From positions 56,914 through 120,913 of the forward strand of contig PBSW01000019.1 of the NCBI GenBank assembly GCA_002726865.1: a stretch of DNA of 64,000 bases, written 5' to 3'. The DNA comes from Candidatus Bathyarchaeota archaeon (GTDB taxonomy: Archaea > Thermoproteota > Bathyarchaeia > TCS64). The notes beneath the pieces are model-generated. The model did no database searches, was not told where the DNA came from, and saw nothing but the letters and a program-made list of their open reading frames with translations. Positions 43,273 to 52,900 of the stretch are shown here, piece after piece. The number at the start of each line of letters is the position of its first letter. Within the stretch, counting starts at the first letter, position 1. The translations under genes were made by a program, and so were the position numbers.

Positions 43273-43656
43273 TTGGAAGGATTCGGCAAGGGAAAACGGG
43301 GATTACCCAGTGTCTCCCCAGCAGTCGTGTCAATCATCATGATCCTGTTTACGGCCTTTATCGCAGGCGGTGGAATCTATGATCTCCTAGATAACCCGCC
43401 ATCCCTCTACCCCTCGGGCAACAGATGGGTGGCGGTGCATCCTTTCCAGTCGGATCAGACCATCAACGAGAGCATCGTGAGCATGCTTCTCACTCTTTTC
43501 ATGGTAGGGGGGCTCATCATTGCCTATAAGAGCACCAAGGTTTCCAACGACTCGAGAAAGGCGAACTCGATGGTTGTCATCGGCATCACCCTCATCCTAA
43601 TGGGGCTCGCCGGGAGTCACTACCTCCTACTCCTTAAGAGTACCATTGGGCGCTAG
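43273..43656 (+). CDS. Small membrane protein, possibly OST3/OST6-like
   Basis: 127 residues from a TTG, with three hydrophobic helices (SIIMILFTAFIAGGGIYDLL, SMLLTLFMVGGLIIAY, MVVIGITLILMGLAGSHYLLLL). The loop with NRWVAVHPFQSDQTINESIVSM recalls archaeal proteins related to oligosaccharyltransferase OST3/6 C-terminal parts; that is memory-based and uncertain. Protein-like sequence in frame continues upstream (IPSVGERLARFLEGFGK), and AAAGGAGG at 43223-43230 precedes only ACG (43237) or ATC (43240), so a non-canonical start is possible. Confidence 0.6.
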   Translation: MEGFGKGKRGLPSVSPAVVSIIMILFTAFIAGGGIYDLLDNPPSLYPSGNRWVAVHPFQSDQTINESIVSMLLTLFMVGGLIIAYKSTKVSNDSRKANSMVVIGITLILMGLAGSHYLLLLKSTIGR

Positions 43657-43704
43657 AGAAAAAGGTTTAACGACGGTGACAGGGATTAACCTTCGGTGTA
43701 ATCT

Positions 43705-44589
43705 TTGAAAAGGATTGGATTTATAGGATTGGGTCTCATGGGCAGAGGGATGTCCATGAACTTGGTGAAGGCCGGTTTCCCCGTCACTGTCTGGAACAGG
43801 ACGACCTCAAAGATGGCCCCCCTAGTAAAGGCCGGGGCGAAAGCGTCATCCTCCCCAAAAGAGGTCGCAGCAGCCTCGGATATTATCGTGAGCATCGTTA
43901 CCGACTCCAGCGATGTTGAGATGGTGATCCTAGGCTCCAAAGGCGTGATTCATGGAACGAGTCCAGGGGACGTAGTGATAGATATGAGCACAATTTCCCC
44001 GGCGGTAACGAAGAGTATAAACGATCATCTTGGGAAAAAGGGGGTAAAGATGCTAGACGCCCCGGTAAGCGGGGGCGCTATCGGTGCTCGGGACGGGACC
44101 CTCAGCATCATGGTGGGGGGCGACGATGAGACGTTCAAAGGGTGCCTCCCAGTGTTAAAAGCTATGGGGAAGACCATAACCCACGTTGGTGGAAACGGGA
44201 TGGGTCAAACGGTTAAGCTCGTCAATCAGATCCTGGTGGGAACGACTATGCTTGGTGTCGCTGAAGCCCTCATGTTTGCAAAAAAGTCTGGTGTTGACCT
44301 TGAAAAGTGTCACGCCGCAGTCTCTGGGGGAGCCGCAGGGAGCTGGCAGCTCACCAACAATGGGGCCAGGCTGCTGAAGGGGGACATGGACCCGGGGTTT
44401 AAGATAAAGGACTATTTAAAAGACCTGAGGCTCATCATGGAGGCTGCAGCTGAGGTCAAAATGCCCCTAGTGGAGTCCTCTGTAGTCCAGCAAATGTATA
44501 AAAGCCTAGAGGCGGATGGCCTCACCGAGAAGGGCACCCAGGCAATTATAAAGGCGGTCGAGAAGCTCGCCGGGGAGACCCTCGTCTAA
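43705..44589 (+). CDS. 3-hydroxyisobutyrate dehydrogenase-family protein
   Basis: 294 residues. The N-terminal Rossmann motif is GFIGLGLMGRGMSMNLVKAG; the substrate loop is LDAPVSGGAIGARDGTLSIMVGG; the catalytic lysine is in GNGMGQTVKLVNQ. It belongs to the beta-hydroxyacid dehydrogenases (hydroxyisobutyrate, tartronate semialdehyde, glyoxylate/succinic semialdehyde reductases). The substrate cannot be read from these motifs. Start is TTG at 43705, immediately before the conserved KRIGFIG. Short gap after the membrane protein gene on the same strand. Confidence 0.87.
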   Translation: MKRIGFIGLGLMGRGMSMNLVKAGFPVTVWNRTTSKMAPLVKAGAKASSSPKEVAAASDIIVSIVTDSSDVEMVILGSKGVIHGTSPGDVVIDMSTISPAVTKSINDHLGKKGVKMLDAPVSGGAIGARDGTLSIMVGGDDETFKGCLPVLKAMGKTITHVGGNGMGQTVKLVNQILVGTTMLGVAEALMFAKKSGVDLEKCHAAVSGGAAGSWQLTNNGARLLKGDMDPGFKIKDYLKDLRLIMEAAAEVKMPLVESSVVQQMYKSLEADGLTEKGTQAIIKAVEKLAGETLV

Positions 44590-44961
44590 CCCTCTTTGTA
44601 TCAGGGGGAATAGGGATAACTCCACCAAAGATCTTCATCCGGGAGTTTTTCGAGCACTATATAGTTTCCTCTAATCACACCCATAACATTACACCATGAA
44701 TTTGAATAAGCTAGGGTTTAGCATATCAGATATAGTGATGTTTGTCTCAGATATTTGGCTAAAAAGTTAATACGTGTCCCCTAGACGGCAAACACCCGGA
44801 TTCCTGCATCCTGGAGGATAACGCCGGTGGTCTTTGGGGACAAGCAGTTCATCAACAGATGAACAAAGGCGCACGCGAAAATTCAGTCTGGTTCCCAGAG
44901 ACATAAAAAGAAATATGTTTCGCAAGGTTTTTTAGAACCGTTTAACTGGGTTGAAGCGAAG
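44590..44961. other. Gap, no gene seen
   Basis: 372 nt, AT-rich. Near the right end GTTTTTTAGA (~44928-44937) could be the TATA element of the small cysteine protein. No ORF, RNA or repeat recognised. Confidence 0.4.
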
Positions 44962-45150
44962 ATGAGTAAGAGTAGGCGCCCGGTCTGCATAGGTATGATC
45001 GGCGCAGAGGACGATTGCGACGTCTGCGAGTGGAACAGAGGGTGTCAGGAGATGGCCGATGGAATAGACTCCGCGATAACCCGAAAGGGGACACACGTGC
45101 GGATCGTGAGCAAATACAAGGAGAAGAAATACAAGCCCAAGGGTAGATAG
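44962..45150 (+). CDS. Small cysteine-containing protein
   Basis: 62 residues. Four Cys at 9, 19, 22 and 28 (PVCIGMIG, DDCDVCEWNRGC) could bind zinc or an iron-sulfur cluster; the C-terminus is lysine-rich (KYKEKKYKPKGR). No family recognised. An AT-rich element ~28 nt upstream fits a leaderless transcript. Convergent with the molybdopterin oxidoreductase gene. Confidence 0.55.
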   Translation: MSKSRRPVCIGMIGAEDDCDVCEWNRGCQEMADGIDSAITRKGTHVRIVSKYKEKKYKPKGR

Positions 45151-45181
45151 CCCTGGTTCTACGTCACGTAATCTATTCAGG

Positions 45182-47137
45182 CTAGGACCCTTTTTCGGGA
45201 CTCACGTTCACAATAGTGGAGTTGAAGACCGGCCCTCCGCCTAGCGCCTGGACATCCCCGGGCATCAACAAGTTCTGGAGCTCCCCTTTGAGTCCCCTTA
45301 GTAGCCTCGGAGACCATAGGACTCCTCTGGACACGCGATCGGTCACAACGGCCTCAACTCGGATGGCGCCCCGCTCGTTGTATACGCTTACCGGGTCCCC
45401 GTCTGCGACTCCCATGCGCTCCGCATCCCTAGGGTTAATCCAGACAACCGGGGGTATAGGGCCGTAAACATCCTGAAATTGTGTGTGGGTGTACTTTGGG
45501 ATCCCTGTAGTCAGAAAAGTAAATCCCCCCTCCTCGCTGGGGAGTGAATGCTGCAGAGGGAGGGGGTCGAAGCCGGACTCGACTGCCTTCCCAGAGACGA
45601 ATTCCAACTTTCCTGTTGGGGTCTGGTACTCGGAAGTGATCCGAGTCCTCAGCTTAAGGGTTGCGCCCCCCATCAAGTCTTCGAAGGTCCCATTTAGGAA
45701 CTGGTCCTTGAAGACCTCCTTGAGAACAAGCCATGGGTCCCAGTAGAGCCACTCCTCCTTGAGCCCGAGTCTCCTAGCAAGTTCTATGGTGATCCAGGTT
45801 TCATTTCGGCTCTCCCCAAGGGGTTCCACGACCCTGTTAGATTTCGTAATATAGGAATGAGAGTAACCCGGGACGAGGTCTTCTTTCTCGAGGTAGGTTT
45901 GGGCGGGAAGGACAACATCAGCGTGACGGGCTGTCTCCGTCCAGTGGGTCTCGTGGACCACAGTGAAGAGGTCTTTTCGTTCGAGGCCGTTGTGAAAAGC
46001 TTCCTGGTCGGGGAGGGTTATTGCAGGATTCATGTTGTTGACATAGAGGAACTTGATGTCACCCCGCTGGAGGAGGCGGCCGAGGCCCACTTGGCTGAAG
46101 ATTCTCCTCTCCTTAGTTGTGAGGCTGCTCCCAGAGATAAGACCCTTATTGAAGTATCTGCCCTGGCCGCTGCTGTAATAGAATCCCCTGTGGAGTCCTA
46201 GGAGGGGGGGTATTAAGGCGACGGCCCTGGCATTGTCGGCGCCGTAGATGCTCTTTTGTAGTCCTATGCCGATCATAGTGGCGGATGGGTTGTTGCCAGC
46301 GTAGGCGTCAGCTAGGTTCTCCACCTGATCAGGGCTGAGCAATGTAACCTCTTCAACTCTTTCCAGATTCCACCTAAGAGCCTCCTCCTTGAACTGATCA
46401 TAACCGTGGGTCCACTCCTTGAGGAACCCATTATCGATAAGGTCCCTCTCAATGAGGCTCCGGGCGATCCCGTAGACAAGGGCGATATCGCTCCCTGGCT
46501 TAGGAGCAATCCAGACGTCGGCGGAATCGGCAGTGTCACTCTTCCGAGGGTCCACGACAATTATTTTTGTGCCAGTCTCGTGTTTGGCCTTGACAGCTAG
46601 GGCCCAGGTGTGGGGGGCACTCACCTTGGCGTTGAAACCCCAGAACACGATGAGTCTCTTCTCCTGGAGTTCGTCAGGCTCGACGCCGTAAGTGAGACCA
46701 TGGTGGAGGGCGAGGCCAGCATGGCCTGAGGCGCTGCAGATAGTGGAATCATGAATGGCAGCGCCGAGGGCGTTCCAGAGCCTCTGGGCCCAGGGCTCAG
46801 TGAGGAGTCCCATGTTCCCTGAGTAGTCGAGTTGAAGGAGGCTGTCAGGGCCGTGCTCCCAGAGGGCCGTTTTTAGATTAGAGGTAATCGTGTCGAGGGC
46901 CTCATCCCAAGTGACCCGAGTAAATCCTCTGTCCAAGGTCCTAGCGTGAGGGTAAAGGACCCTTTCCCCGCTATATGTCCTCTGGATATCGGCAGCGCCC
47001 CGGGGGCATGTGAAACCTCGAGTGACTGGGTGGTCTGGGTCCCCCTTTACTTTGACGATCCTACCATCCTCCACCGTGACCAGGAGGCTACAGGTATCGT
47101 AACAGTCCCTAGGGCAGGCGGTCCTTATGACTCTCAT
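45182..47137 (-). CDS. Molybdopterin oxidoreductase (DMSO-reductase/formate-dehydrogenase family)
   Basis: 651 residues. An N-terminal 4Fe-4S motif CPRDCYDTCSLLV…FTCPRG is followed by the Moco-binding domains. The Cys in STICSASGHAGL is at the usual position of the Mo/W ligand. DPRKSDTADSADVWIAPKPGSDIAL and HADVVLPAQTYLEKED are typical dinucleotide-binding segments; the C-terminal barrel has VWINPRDAERMGVADGDPVSV. Substrate unknown (formate, polysulfide, arsenate and others share this scaffold). No electron-transfer subunit is adjacent, and no Tat signal is seen. Start: ATG 47137, 5 nt after GGTGA; ATG 47143 is possible. Confidence 0.87.
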   Translation of the reverse strand: MRVIRTACPRDCYDTCSLLVTVEDGRIVKVKGDPDHPVTRGFTCPRGAADIQRTYSGERVLYPHARTLDRGFTRVTWDEALDTITSNLKTALWEHGPDSLLQLDYSGNMGLLTEPWAQRLWNALGAAIHDSTICSASGHAGLALHHGLTYGVEPDELQEKRLIVFWGFNAKVSAPHTWALAVKAKHETGTKIIVVDPRKSDTADSADVWIAPKPGSDIALVYGIARSLIERDLIDNGFLKEWTHGYDQFKEEALRWNLERVEEVTLLSPDQVENLADAYAGNNPSATMIGIGLQKSIYGADNARAVALIPPLLGLHRGFYYSSGQGRYFNKGLISGSSLTTKERRIFSQVGLGRLLQRGDIKFLYVNNMNPAITLPDQEAFHNGLERKDLFTVVHETHWTETARHADVVLPAQTYLEKEDLVPGYSHSYITKSNRVVEPLGESRNETWITIELARRLGLKEEWLYWDPWLVLKEVFKDQFLNGTFEDLMGGATLKLRTRITSEYQTPTGKLEFVSGKAVESGFDPLPLQHSLPSEEGGFTFLTTGIPKYTHTQFQDVYGPIPPVVWINPRDAERMGVADGDPVSVYNERGAIRVEAVVTDRVSRGVLWSPRLLRGLKGELQNLLMPGDVQALGGGPVFNSTIVNVSPEKGS

Positions 47138-47331
47138 CGTCATCACCCCAGAGTTTGACGCGGGATATTTTATCTGTTTGGGGATGCAAAGGACCAAATC
47201 ATCAGGAACCGTTTAAAAAAACAAGAAGGCAAAGGAGAAAAAGCTGTTTCTCATGGGGTTGGGACTCTCTGAGGAGCTAAAAGGTTTCAAGACCATCCTA
47301 ATCACTATTTTAGATAGAAAGAGCTATAGCC

Positions 47332-49395
47332 TCAACTGGTTGCAAGACCCTGAGTTATCCGTGATACACCGCTCTCCTTCTTTATGCGGATAATATTGAC
47401 CCCTTCCTCCTCTCCCTGGCCGTGGTGGGTCACAAGTAAAACCTGACCGATCTGCCTGCTACTCTTCGCGACATATTCGAGAAGCTGAGGGATATTCTCG
47501 GAGTCTACAGCGTCGGTGGGCTCGTCAAGAATGAGGAGATGGGGGAAGCCCATGACCCGGAGCAGAGCAAGGCGCTCCGCAAGGGCGAAAAGGCTCTGGT
47601 GTCCCCCCCCGGCGCGCCACGCCGGGAGCTTCCCAGAGCCACCCAAAAGATAGACTTCCAAGATATATCGCTCCCTGTCGATTCGGCAGGCCCCGTAAAG
47701 CTGTTGGTCCGTGAGGCGCCTAAAATACTGATAGGTCTGATACTCGAGCTGAGCTAGAGTGTTCTCCCTGAGCCGTTTCCCGTACTCGTCATAGAGGAAT
47801 TGGACCCTGTCGAGAGCCCTGAGCTTGGCCTCGTACTCCAAAATGCGGCCCAGGACAACTTGGGCCTCTCCTAGAACCCTCTTATGGGTCTCTATACGCC
47901 TCTCAACCTCCCTGAGCTGCCTATCGGAATCCTTGAGCTGTCCTTCACGGCCACCGACGTCTCTCTGAAGCACCCCAAGTTCACTCCTCGCCTTCCTAAG
48001 TTCGTCCTCAAGCTTCATCTGGGCGCTGGGGATGGAGGCAAAGGTCATGTTTAGTGCTTCCTCTGCCTTGTTGACAATAGCATCCGATTCTCCCTCCAGG
48101 CGTGCCTCAAGGCTTGCTGCCTGTTTAGAAATCCTCTCCAGAGCGTGGGTCTGCTTCTTCACCCGGGCCATGAGGGCCTCAATATCGGATATCTCCCGGT
48201 CGGCATTGATCCACTTCCTCCGGGTGACCCTGACCTGACCCTGAATGGTTTCGATCTCGGCATCAAGGGATATGAGGCGGTAACGTTTTTCTGTGTGCTC
48301 CTCTAGCCATTTCTTGAGTTCGTCCTCGATGAGGGTATAGTTTATCTCCTGACCACAGGTGGGGCAAAGGGTGAGTCCTTTGTCCTTGAAGGTAACATGC
48401 TCGTTGATCTGGTGGCTGAGGCGTGAGACCTCACCCGCCACGTCTCTGCGTTCCCCGCCCAGTTCCTTGTCGACTAGGTTCTGGAGCCGGTTTTCTGTAG
48501 CCTTGCATTCCATCACCCCAACCCTGAGCTCGTCAAGGCGGTCCTCTGGGGAATTCCCCAGGGAGTTCTGGATGTCCTCAAGGTCTTTTGTCTTTTCATC
48601 CGAGATAAGCTCGAGCTTCTCGATCTCGGCCTGGAGGCTGTCGAGGCGCGCGAACTCCTCGAGGAATATATCAAGGTCATTGACCCTTCCCTTGGCATCA
48701 AAGAGCTTGTCCCTCATCGCCCCGAGGCCCTTTTCTAGATTGGCCTTCCTGTTCATCGCCTCCTTAAGTTGGGACTTGCCCTTTGCGATAGAATCCTCGG
48801 CGTTTCTGATACGTTCCTGGAATGTACCTTTTTTGGATATCCGTCCCCGTTCCCCTAGGATACGCTTCACCTCCCGGAACTGCTCCCGGACCTCGGCGGG
48901 GGCGGTTAGTCCAAGGATGGCGTCCATCCTGGTGCGGTTGGGATTGAGGATCTCGATGAACTCCTTCTGCTGGGCGTAGACGACGTTGAGAAAGGTATTT
49001 CGGCCGATGCCGAGGAGCTCCCGGAGCCTAGACTGGAGGTCCCGCTCCCTGGTGTAGGCGTGATCTTCTCCTTCCACGGTCATCACTGACTTGGATGTTC
49101 TGAAGCTTCCATCCTTAGCGAGGCTCCCCTCCCTGTGGATAACAGCAAGATGCCCTGTTAGAGGGCTCCTGAGCTTGACTGTAACGCTGAGGCTGCTCCC
49201 ACCAAGTGAGACGAGATCATGCTTGTTGACCCCAGGGACGTCCCCATAGAGACCAAAGAGGACCGCCTCGAGGAGCGAGGTCTTCCCAGCAGCGTTCCGC
49301 CCTGCGATCTTATTCACCCCACGGGTGAAAGATACCGTCTCGGTGCGGGTCGAGGGGTAGGACTTAAACCCCCTGAGGGTGAGCTCCTCGATCAC
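47332..49395 (-). CDS. rad50: DNA repair ATPase Rad50
   Basis: 687 residues. Walker A GRNAAGKTSLLEAV; Q-loop YAQQKEFIEIL; central coiled coil with zinc hook CPTCGQEI (Cys ~344/347); ABC signature WRAGGGHQSLFALAERL; Walker B LLILDEPTDAVD. With Mre11 it tethers and processes DNA ends. It is shorter than the ~850-900 residues of Pyrococcus or Sulfolobus Rad50, implying shorter coiled coils. Start GTG 49395, overlapping the mre11 stop (GTGA); a longer frame would run into mre11. Confidence 0.93.
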   Translation of the reverse strand: MIEELTLRGFKSYPSTRTETVSFTRGVNKIAGRNAAGKTSLLEAVLFGLYGDVPGVNKHDLVSLGGSSLSVTVKLRSPLTGHLAVIHREGSLAKDGSFRTSKSVMTVEGEDHAYTRERDLQSRLRELLGIGRNTFLNVVYAQQKEFIEILNPNRTRMDAILGLTAPAEVREQFREVKRILGERGRISKKGTFQERIRNAEDSIAKGKSQLKEAMNRKANLEKGLGAMRDKLFDAKGRVNDLDIFLEEFARLDSLQAEIEKLELISDEKTKDLEDIQNSLGNSPEDRLDELRVGVMECKATENRLQNLVDKELGGERRDVAGEVSRLSHQINEHVTFKDKGLTLCPTCGQEINYTLIEDELKKWLEEHTEKRYRLISLDAEIETIQGQVRVTRRKWINADREISDIEALMARVKKQTHALERISKQAASLEARLEGESDAIVNKAEEALNMTFASIPSAQMKLEDELRKARSELGVLQRDVGGREGQLKDSDRQLREVERRIETHKRVLGEAQVVLGRILEYEAKLRALDRVQFLYDEYGKRLRENTLAQLEYQTYQYFRRLTDQQLYGACRIDRERYILEVYLLGGSGKLPAWRAGGGHQSLFALAERLALLRVMGFPHLLILDEPTDAVDSENIPQLLEYVAKSSRQIGQVLLVTHHGQGEEEGVNIIRIKKESGVSRITQGLATS

Positions 49396-50633
49396 AGGTC
49401 CTCCTCCCTGAATTTTCTTGCCTCGAAGTGCCCCACCCATTCCTCTACCAGGGAGACCCTCTGGCTGGCAGTGAGGAGTCCTGTGGTGGCACTTGCCTGC
49501 TCCTCGAGGGCCTCCCGGACCCTGGTGTGCATCTTAGTGATCTCCCCGGCAAACTCTCCGAGAGGAGCGAAGAACGTTGCGACGTCGATTTGCTCCTGCT
49601 CCACGGCCCTAGCCACGAGGGGCATCTCTACCCCGATGGTGTCAACATCGACCCAAAGAAGGCTCGGATCGTCATGGATGAGGCGATTCACAGGTTCAAG
49701 ATCGATGTCACCGGGTAATCCGTCCCGGAGAGGACCTCGGACCCTTATCCTTAGATAGCCCTCTTTCCCGGTTCTCTCGAGATCTAATCTAAAGAGGTTC
49801 ACCTCCTCAAGGATCCTTCTGCTGAACCAGGCGGGGGTTTGCCTCCTTTCGGAGTCTATTCGGGCCCGCTTCATGAAATGAAGGGGTTCAAGGGGGATCC
49901 AAGTGAACTTGGGCGCCTCACCGTGATCTATAATATAGAAGCCCTTCTCAGGGTGTTCACCGAAATCGTACATCTCAAGACTCCCCGGCGTGAGAACCCA
50001 GCCATTACTGGGCAGGCGCTTTGGAGGGCATTTCAGGTGATAGTGGCCTGAGAAAACGTAGTCGGAGTCAGTCTCGGCTAAGACATCGAGGGAGAGGCTG
50101 GAGCTGTAGGGGGGGATTAGATTGTACCCGGCGATAAAGCTGTGAATCATGAGCACCTTGAGCCCCTGGGCCTCCTCTAGGGCGGGCTTTGCGTATGCCT
50201 CGTAGGCCCTGTCGATCTGGTCGTAATAGTTGATTCCCACAACGGTGATGTTTTCGTCCTTGTAGGTGACTTTCCCTTCTTCGAAGATGTGGAGGTACTC
50301 GGCAAGAGGGTGCTTAAGGTAGTCAAGGGCGTCGCTCTGGGGGCGACCGTCGTGGTTGCCCCGGATAACGAGAATCTTGGGAGTCTTCCCGTGACGGCCC
50401 TTGGTTTCCTTGGCGAGCCTGTAGAGCTCGTCGTGGGTAAACTGAACTAGGTGGGGACGGAGGGTTCGCCGCTCAAAGAGATCTCCACAGATGAAGACAT
50501 AATCGACGCCTGCTTCGACAACAGCGTCTACGGCCTGAGTGAAGGCCCTGCTGAAGGCCAATCTCCTATGCTCGGCTATAGCAAGAGGAATGCTGCGACC
50601 GATATGGATGTCGGCGAGAACCGCGAACCTCAT
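49392..50633 (-). CDS. mre11: DNA double-strand break nuclease Mre11
   Basis: 413 residues. Phosphoesterase motifs in order: LADIHIG, ICGDLFERR, VIRGNHDG, MIHSFIAG, SGHYHLK, with TPGSLEMYDFGEH completing the site; the C-terminal part binds Rad50. Mn-dependent nuclease of the Mre11-Rad50 complex. Start ATG 50633 is 5 nt after GGTGA; upstream GTG and TTG codons are less likely. Rad50 follows with a 4-nt overlap. herA and nurA lie upstream, same strand, across a ~690-nt gap. Confidence 0.94.
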   Translation of the reverse strand: MRFAVLADIHIGRSIPLAIAEHRRLAFSRAFTQAVDAVVEAGVDYVFICGDLFERRTLRPHLVQFTHDELYRLAKETKGRHGKTPKILVIRGNHDGRPQSDALDYLKHPLAEYLHIFEEGKVTYKDENITVVGINYYDQIDRAYEAYAKPALEEAQGLKVLMIHSFIAGYNLIPPYSSSLSLDVLAETDSDYVFSGHYHLKCPPKRLPSNGWVLTPGSLEMYDFGEHPEKGFYIIDHGEAPKFTWIPLEPLHFMKRARIDSERRQTPAWFSRRILEEVNLFRLDLERTGKEGYLRIRVRGPLRDGLPGDIDLEPVNRLIHDDPSLLWVDVDTIGVEMPLVARAVEQEQIDVATFFAPLGEFAGEITKMHTRVREALEEQASATTGLLTASQRVSLVEEWVGHFEARKFREEDL

Positions 50634-51325
50634 TTCATTCACCAAGGGAGGTTCGCGTCTAAATCTATTTTCATTCAGGGGATTAACCTCTGAAAAATTT
50701 AATTAAGGGTTCACCGTGGGATTGAGGACAGTCGGGCTGCTCAGCCAGGGGATATGGATCACGTTATCGTGGAAGGGAAACAAAACACGTGATACTTGTG
50801 CTTATCTGCCTGAAAGAGCGCTCCGTCGCTTCATGGTTGATTAGGAGAGTGGACGCTACCATGCTCTGGAGGTCTTCATGATGATGCCTAGTAGGTACAA
50901 CTGACAGGATGAGTGGGCAGTTTGCAAGATGCTCAACCGGAGCCGCCACTGAGTGATCAAAAGGGTGGAGATCGATAATCCTACGAGGCCTTTGGATCAC
51001 TAGGAAGATTTACGATTAGATCCCAAAAGTTCTACACCGTCGTCGGACAGATGCCCCAGACGGAGGCAAAAGGATCCATTTAGCCGCTCAACGCGTGAAA
51101 AGGATCGGATAAAAAAAGGGCAATTCATACTAGAAATAAATTGTCCCAGACGTCGGGGTCTGACCTCGACCTTAGATCACTTAAGCTGGCTCGGTCTGTC
51201 AATAGGCAGGGGCCCCTTACACTCAAATTCAGGTTTGCCCCTTGAGGCTCTATCTCACCTTTTTTCGATTTAAAAAAGAGCAAAACTTGAGTGAACATAA
51301 AAAAAATTGTCCAAAATGGGAGAGA
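50634..51325. other. Long gap between herA and mre11
   Basis: 692 nt with no credible ORF. In archaea herA-mre11-rad50-nurA are commonly contiguous, so a gap this large is unexpected. A short hairpin-like GTCGGGGT…ACCTCGAC lies near 51153-51173, and AATTGTCC occurs at both ~51140 and ~51305. No RNA family matched with confidence. Confidence 0.4.
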
Positions 51326-52900
51326 CTAGTATAGGGGCTCGTCATCCCTCTTGGTGTTAACCCGTTCCTTTGCCTCGGCAAGGAGCATGTGGATGTCTGG
51401 TGTCCTGCCCCCATGACGAGTCTCCCGGGTGGCGGTCTTGATCATCACGGGTAAGGGGACGAAGGGCCCCACCAAGATAGCCTCCCCTTGCTCCAGGGCG
51501 GGGAGATCCTCAAGGAGATCTTCACTAAAGGACTCGCTTGCGGCCTGGATGGTGCGCTGGTCCTGACTGTTCACCACCCGGAGTATCGCAAGGTTACTGC
51601 AGTTCGCGAGGATATCGGGATCGAGGCGCCTGGGTCGCTGGCTGATTACAGTGAGAAAAACCCCGAACTTGGCCCCCTCAGCGGCGATGCGGGCTAGAAT
51701 ATCCCTGCTGAACCGTCCTCCCCTTTCACTGGGGGGAGCTGCAAAGCGATGAGCCTCTTCGACGAAGATAAAGATCGGTGAGCGGGCCCAGGGCTCCTTC
51801 TTGAACTTTGCGTCAAAGACCCTTCGGAGAATCATACCAACGATAACGTCTTGGACGTAGTCGGTCATGCCACTCAGAAATATGTCGCTCATGTGCATCG
51901 GCTTAAAGAGGGCCGGGAGATCGAGGTCCCCGTCGGTGAAAATACCCCTGCGGCTCAGGTCCTCAAGACGCATCACGATCCGGGCGATGCGATCCGCCTG
52001 GTCAGCCTTCGCGTCTTTCATCCTATCCTCGAGATGGCGGACAACGTCGTCTAGGGTATACAGGGGGTTCTCCGACTTGGCCTTTCGGACGGCCCTACGG
52101 AGGAGTATGGTCTGGAGGCTCCCGGATACCTGGGCTAGGGCCCTGAGTTCCCTGAAACCGATGCCTGAGACGCTGATCCTGAGGGGCCTCGCATGGGGTG
52201 CCTCGAACTGCTCTGCGGCCTCGGGTCGATAGACGGTGACTTTGTCGTGGTAGAAGGGGTGGAGCCCCCCGTCGGGGCCCTGGGTCATGTTTGCGTAGTC
52301 TCCGTGGGCATCGATGGTGAGGATACTTGCCCCCTGGCAGAGGAGCTCCTCGATGATGCGACCGGAGAAGTAGCTCTTCCCGTACCGGGTCATAGCTAGG
52401 ATCGCAGCGTGGCGGTGAAGCTCCCTACCGCTAATGGGGACCGGGATGTTCTCCCTATGGAGGAGGTGGCCAACATTAAGAGGGATCTGTTCCTCGTCTA
52501 GGTTTAGGAGCTCCTCCAAGAGTCTGTCTTCTGCCCTATAGACCGGGGTGCCAGGTAGGGGGGGGCTCCTAGGACGGCGGACCTCGCGGTGTCCATTTTC
52601 CTCGTGGATGTACCCAAGAATCTTAACAGAGGCGATAATCTGCATCAACTCGTCCCCGACTCCGAGCTCGTGCTGCTTCCAGACGGCGCTTGGAGTGGTG
52701 CGCTGGTCGTAGAAAGGGTGGCGGCTGAAGAGCGTCTTTACCTGGCCCAAGACCTGTACGTTTCGGACTCCTCCGGGGGACTGCTCCTCAAGAACTATCT
52801 GGACGTATTCGAAGTTAACAGGACGAATGGAAGGGTCCGCGATGTTGAATTCATAGAAACTGGGCCTCGCCTGACCTATAATGACCCCGTACCTTGTCAT
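51326..52900 (-). CDS. herA: DNA helicase/translocase HerA
   Basis: 524 residues. The N-terminal HAS barrel is followed by a FtsK/VirB4-type ATPase: Walker A AMTRYGKSYFSGRII, Walker B FIFVEEAHRF, and the sensor/arginine region ISQRPRRLDPDILANCSN. The hexamer works with NurA to resect DNA ends after Mre11-Rad50. It starts in a 4-nt overlap (ATGA) with the nurA stop, so the two are co-translated. Confidence 0.93.
   Translation of the reverse strand: MTRYGVIIGQARPSFYEFNIADPSIRPVNFEYVQIVLEEQSPGGVRNVQVLGQVKTLFSRHPFYDQRTTPSAVWKQHELGVGDELMQIIASVKILGYIHEENGHREVRRPRSPPLPGTPVYRAEDRLLEELLNLDEEQIPLNVGHLLHRENIPVPISGRELHRHAAILAMTRYGKSYFSGRIIEELLCQGASILTIDAHGDYANMTQGPDGGLHPFYHDKVTVYRPEAAEQFEAPHARPLRISVSGIGFRELRALAQVSGSLQTILLRRAVRKAKSENPLYTLDDVVRHLEDRMKDAKADQADRIARIVMRLEDLSRRGIFTDGDLDLPALFKPMHMSDIFLSGMTDYVQDVIVGMILRRVFDAKFKKEPWARSPIFIFVEEAHRFAAPPSERGGRFSRDILARIAAEGAKFGVFLTVISQRPRRLDPDILANCSNLAILRVVNSQDQRTIQAASESFSEDLLEDLPALEQGEAILVGPFVPLPVMIKTATRETRHGGRTPDIHMLLAEAKERVNTKRDDEPLY

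Noticed and set aside
50721..50745. RNase P RNA-like GAGGaCAGTCgGGCT string
   Set aside because: Differs from the conserved element at key bases, and the other conserved regions are not found downstream.
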